Assembly (NCBI GenBank): GCA_030827135.1
Contig: JAURFE010000001.1
Location: 1,186,368 to 1,250,367 of the forward strand
DNA: 64,000 nucleotides
Source: Vicinamibacterales bacterium
GTDB taxonomy: Bacteria; Acidobacteriota; Vicinamibacteria; Vicinamibacterales; SCN-69-37
Direction of reading: 5' to 3'
Numbering within the stretch: the stretch's first letter is position 1; every line of letters begins with the position of its first letter. Position numbers and translations under genes: made by a program. Below the pieces are notes generated by a model. That model made no database searches. It saw only the letters and a list, made by a program, of their open reading frames with translations, and was not told the origin of the DNA. Below are positions 61,935-64,000 of the stretch, piece after piece.

Positions 61935-63963
61935 GGACGCGTTCGAGGAACGCCCAGACGTCGGCCTTTTCTTCAATCAGTTTGGTCGTGGGTTTTCCGG
62001 CGCCGTGTCCGGCCCTGACGTCCACGCGCGTGAGGATTGGAGCATCGCCGGCCTGAGCCAACTGCAGCGTCGCCGTGAACTTGTGACTGTGGGCCGGCGC
62101 GACGCGGTCGTCGTGATCGGCCGTGATCACCAACGTTGCCGGATACGCCGTCCCGGGCCTGATGTTGTGCAGCGGCGAATACCTGAGCAACACCTCGCGG
62201 TCGGCTGGATCGTCGGGGTTGCCGTAGTCGGACACCCAGGCCCAGCCAATCGTGAACAGGTGGAAGCGGAGCATGTCGAGGACGCCGACGGCCGGCACCG
62301 CCGCGCCGAAGAGATCGGGGCGCTGCGTCATGCAGGCTCCGACCAGCAGCCCCCCGTTGCTGCCGCCGCCGATCGCCAGAAACGGCGTCGACGTATAACG
62401 TTCGCGCACCAGGTACTCGGCGGCGGCAATGAAGTCGTCGAAGACGTTCTGTTTGTTCCGCAGGCGGCCGGCATCGTGCCACGCCTGCCCGTATTCGCCG
62501 CCGCCGCGCAGGTTGGCCTGCACGAAGATGCCGCCGCGCTCCATCCACGCGATGAGCGCCGGCGAGAATGCCGGCGTCAGCGAGATATCGAAGCCGCCGT
62601 AGCCATACAGGTAGGTGCGGTTGCGGCCGTCCTTCACCAGGCCGCGGCGGTGCACCACAAACGCGGGGATGCGCGTGCCGTCCTTCGACGGGTAGAACAC
62701 CTGGGTGGTCTCGAAGCTGTCGGGCGAAAACGCCACCCGGGGCTGACGCCAGACGGACGTCTCACCGGTTGCGACCTGATGCCGCAGGATCGTCGTGGGA
62801 TACGTGAACGAGGAAAACTGAAGAAACACGTCGTCACTGTCCCGGCGCGCGGACCACGACACAATCGCACCCAGCGTCGGCAGCGGCACGTCGCTTTGTC
62901 GTGTGCCGTCGAGTGTGTGTATGCGAACGCGTTCGTGGGCGTCGGTGCGCCAGATCGCGATCCAGCGATCACCCACGCGCGCGACGGAGGCCAGGACCTC
63001 GGCGCCGGGATCCTGCGGAATGATCTCCGTCCACTCCGCCGGCTCGGGTGCGTCCAGGCGAATGGCGACGAGCCGGCTGCGTGGCGCCGCCTGGTCGGTC
63101 AGGACGTAGAACACGTCCCCGTCATTGGCGATCACGGAGTAGGCCGCGTCACCGGTGGTGAGCCACGGCTGCACTGCAGCCGACGGCTCGTGCAGATCCT
63201 GGACAAAGACCCGGTTCTCGCGGTGGGTGCCCTGGCTCTGCGTGATCAGCAGATACCGGCCGTCGTCAGTGACGTCGGCGGAGAACAACCAGTCGGGGTT
63301 CGCGGCAGAGTCGAACACCACGCGATCTTGAAGTTCCGAGGTTCCGGAGTGCCGGAGTTCGTGGAACATGACTCGGTGGTGGTGGTTGGTGGCGGTGAAG
63401 TGCCGGCCGTCTGTCGGCGGGGCGTAGCCGCTGTAGTAGAAGCCGCTGTTGTCGTGGGCCCAGGCGGCGCCGGAGAACTTGGACCACGGCACCTCGTCGG
63501 GGAGGTCCGCGCCGGTCGCCACCTCGCGGACGCGCCAGGTCATCCAGTCCGAACCACTCTCGGACATGGCGTACGCGAGGTAGCGTCCGTCTTCCGACAC
63601 ACACATGCCGGCGAGCGCGACCGTGCCGTCGGCAGACCACAGGTTCGGATCGAGCAGGACCTCGGGGTCGGCCTCCAGATCGCGTGTCTTGACGATGACG
63701 GGCTGGTTCTGCAACCCGTCGTTGCGCGAGAACACCCACCATTCGCCGTGTCGTGACGGAGGGCCGACCCGTTCGTAATTCCAGAGCTCGGTCAGCCGCT
63801 GCTTGATCTCGTCGCGGTGTGGAATCGCCGACAGAAAGGCGTGTGCGCGTTCGTTTTGCGCCGCCACCCACGCCTGCGTCTCAGGACTGTCGGGATCTTC
63901 CAACCACCGAAACGGATCCTCATCAGGGAACCCTGGACCCTGGACCCTGGACCCCTGGACCAT
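61873..63963 (-). CDS. S9A prolyl oligopeptidase, possibly continuing past the window
   Basis: The 696 residues seen from ATG 63963 begin with PDEDPFRWLEDPDSPETQAW, the N-terminal motif of prolyl oligopeptidases. A propeller and a hydrolase follow, with the nucleophile in AIGGGSNGGLLVG, Asp in ITADHDDRVAPAHS and His in DVRAGHGAGKPT. The frame stays open to the right edge. The first 10 residues are encoded by a GGTCCAGG tandem repeat, so the true start may lie outside. A GAGTTCCGG repeat near 63340 adds an in-frame HSGTSELQ. Confidence 0.93.
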   Translation of the reverse strand: MVQGSRVQGPGFPDEDPFRWLEDPDSPETQAWVAAQNERAHAFLSAIPHRDEIKQRLTELWNYERVGPPSRHGEWWVFSRNDGLQNQPVIVKTRDLEADPEVLLDPNLWSADGTVALAGMCVSEDGRYLAYAMSESGSDWMTWRVREVATGADLPDEVPWSKFSGAAWAHDNSGFYYSGYAPPTDGRHFTATNHHHRVMFHELRHSGTSELQDRVVFDSAANPDWLFSADVTDDGRYLLITQSQGTHRENRVFVQDLHEPSAAVQPWLTTGDAAYSVIANDGDVFYVLTDQAAPRSRLVAIRLDAPEPAEWTEIIPQDPGAEVLASVARVGDRWIAIWRTDAHERVRIHTLDGTRQSDVPLPTLGAIVSWSARRDSDDVFLQFSSFTYPTTILRHQVATGETSVWRQPRVAFSPDSFETTQVFYPSKDGTRIPAFVVHRRGLVKDGRNRTYLYGYGGFDISLTPAFSPALIAWMERGGIFVQANLRGGGEYGQAWHDAGRLRNKQNVFDDFIAAAEYLVRERYTSTPFLAIGGGSNGGLLVGACMTQRPDLFGAAVPAVGVLDMLRFHLFTIGWAWVSDYGNPDDPADREVLLRYSPLHNIRPGTAYPATLVITADHDDRVAPAHSHKFTATLQLAQAGDAPILTRVDVRAGHGAGKPTTKLIEEKADVWAFLERVLTPAPSPSMPAESAPRSVSL
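63925..63961. repeat. Tandem GGACCCTGG micro-repeat at the S9 N terminus
   Basis: Four units of about 8 bp (GACCCTGG, with a final GACCCCTGG) lie over the presumed first codons of the S9 gene. A similar GGTCCAGGGTCC tract occurs at 16573-16587. Confidence 0.75.
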
Positions 63964-64000
63964 TACGGAGTCTTGCGTTTCAGGATGACGGCCGCAAGCG

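Overview
The window is one contiguous 64 kb stretch of a high-GC, densely coded bacterial chromosome, with no rRNA and no CRISPR array. Gene content points to an Acidobacteriota member, probably Vicinamibacteria-like. The evidence is three S9 prolyl-oligopeptidase-type enzymes, M14, M19 and DUF885 enzymes, an exported amidase, a TrkA/TrkH pair, Gly/Ala-rich inserts in exported hydrolases and palindromic micro-repeats at gene borders. That assignment is inference from gene content; no marker gene was compared.

Layout. 0-10 kb: a sigma-54 activator (TPR/GAF-like/AAA+/Fis), a leftward operon (glycine-zipper protein, DinB, M19 dipeptidase), then ispG and a large S9 peptidase. 10-17 kb: a tightly overlapped leftward operon (three-domain RidA protein, DUF523/DUF1722, MATE, YfiT-like DinB), then an exported protein and an amidase. 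17-22 kb: a leftward methionine/homoserine operon led by a SAM-I riboswitch (homoserine dehydrogenase, an aspartokinase-like fragment, cystathionine gamma-synthase), followed by a TPR lipoprotein and a cyclophilin. 22-29 kb: a barrel-like protein, a fasciclin protein, an HTH-cupin regulator, Ada, ArgG and an AlkD-like protein. 29-32 kb: a PqqD-like protein, an HprK-like kinase and an NTP_transf_5-type protein, beside two small exported proteins. This is the best candidate for an undescribed peptide-modification module. 32-47 kb: S9 peptidase, beta-lactamase-fold hydrolase, Trk potassium uptake, polyphosphate kinase, M14, DUF885, SDR, cupin and thioesterase.

47.4-50.75 kb is a small element at the 3' end of tRNA-Asn. 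A 46-bp exact duplication of the tRNA 3' half bounds about 3.3 kb. Its only convincing gene is a secreted protein with an HELQH zincin motif. No intact integrase is present. 50.8-64 kb: OsmC, membrane proteins, a DUF2064 protein, the dnaX-ybaB-recR operon preceded by SRP RNA, tRNA-Ser, a NarL-type two-component pair, three tandem paralogous lipoproteins, a kinase-REC-Hpt-like protein with degenerate ends, and an S9 peptidase that may run off the right edge.

Functionally the region is rich in exported peptide-degrading enzymes, which suits a peptide-scavenging heterotroph, mixed with housekeeping genes. Palindromes and tandem micro-repeats recur between genes and sometimes in-frame within them (dnaX, two S9 genes, cystathionine gamma-synthase).
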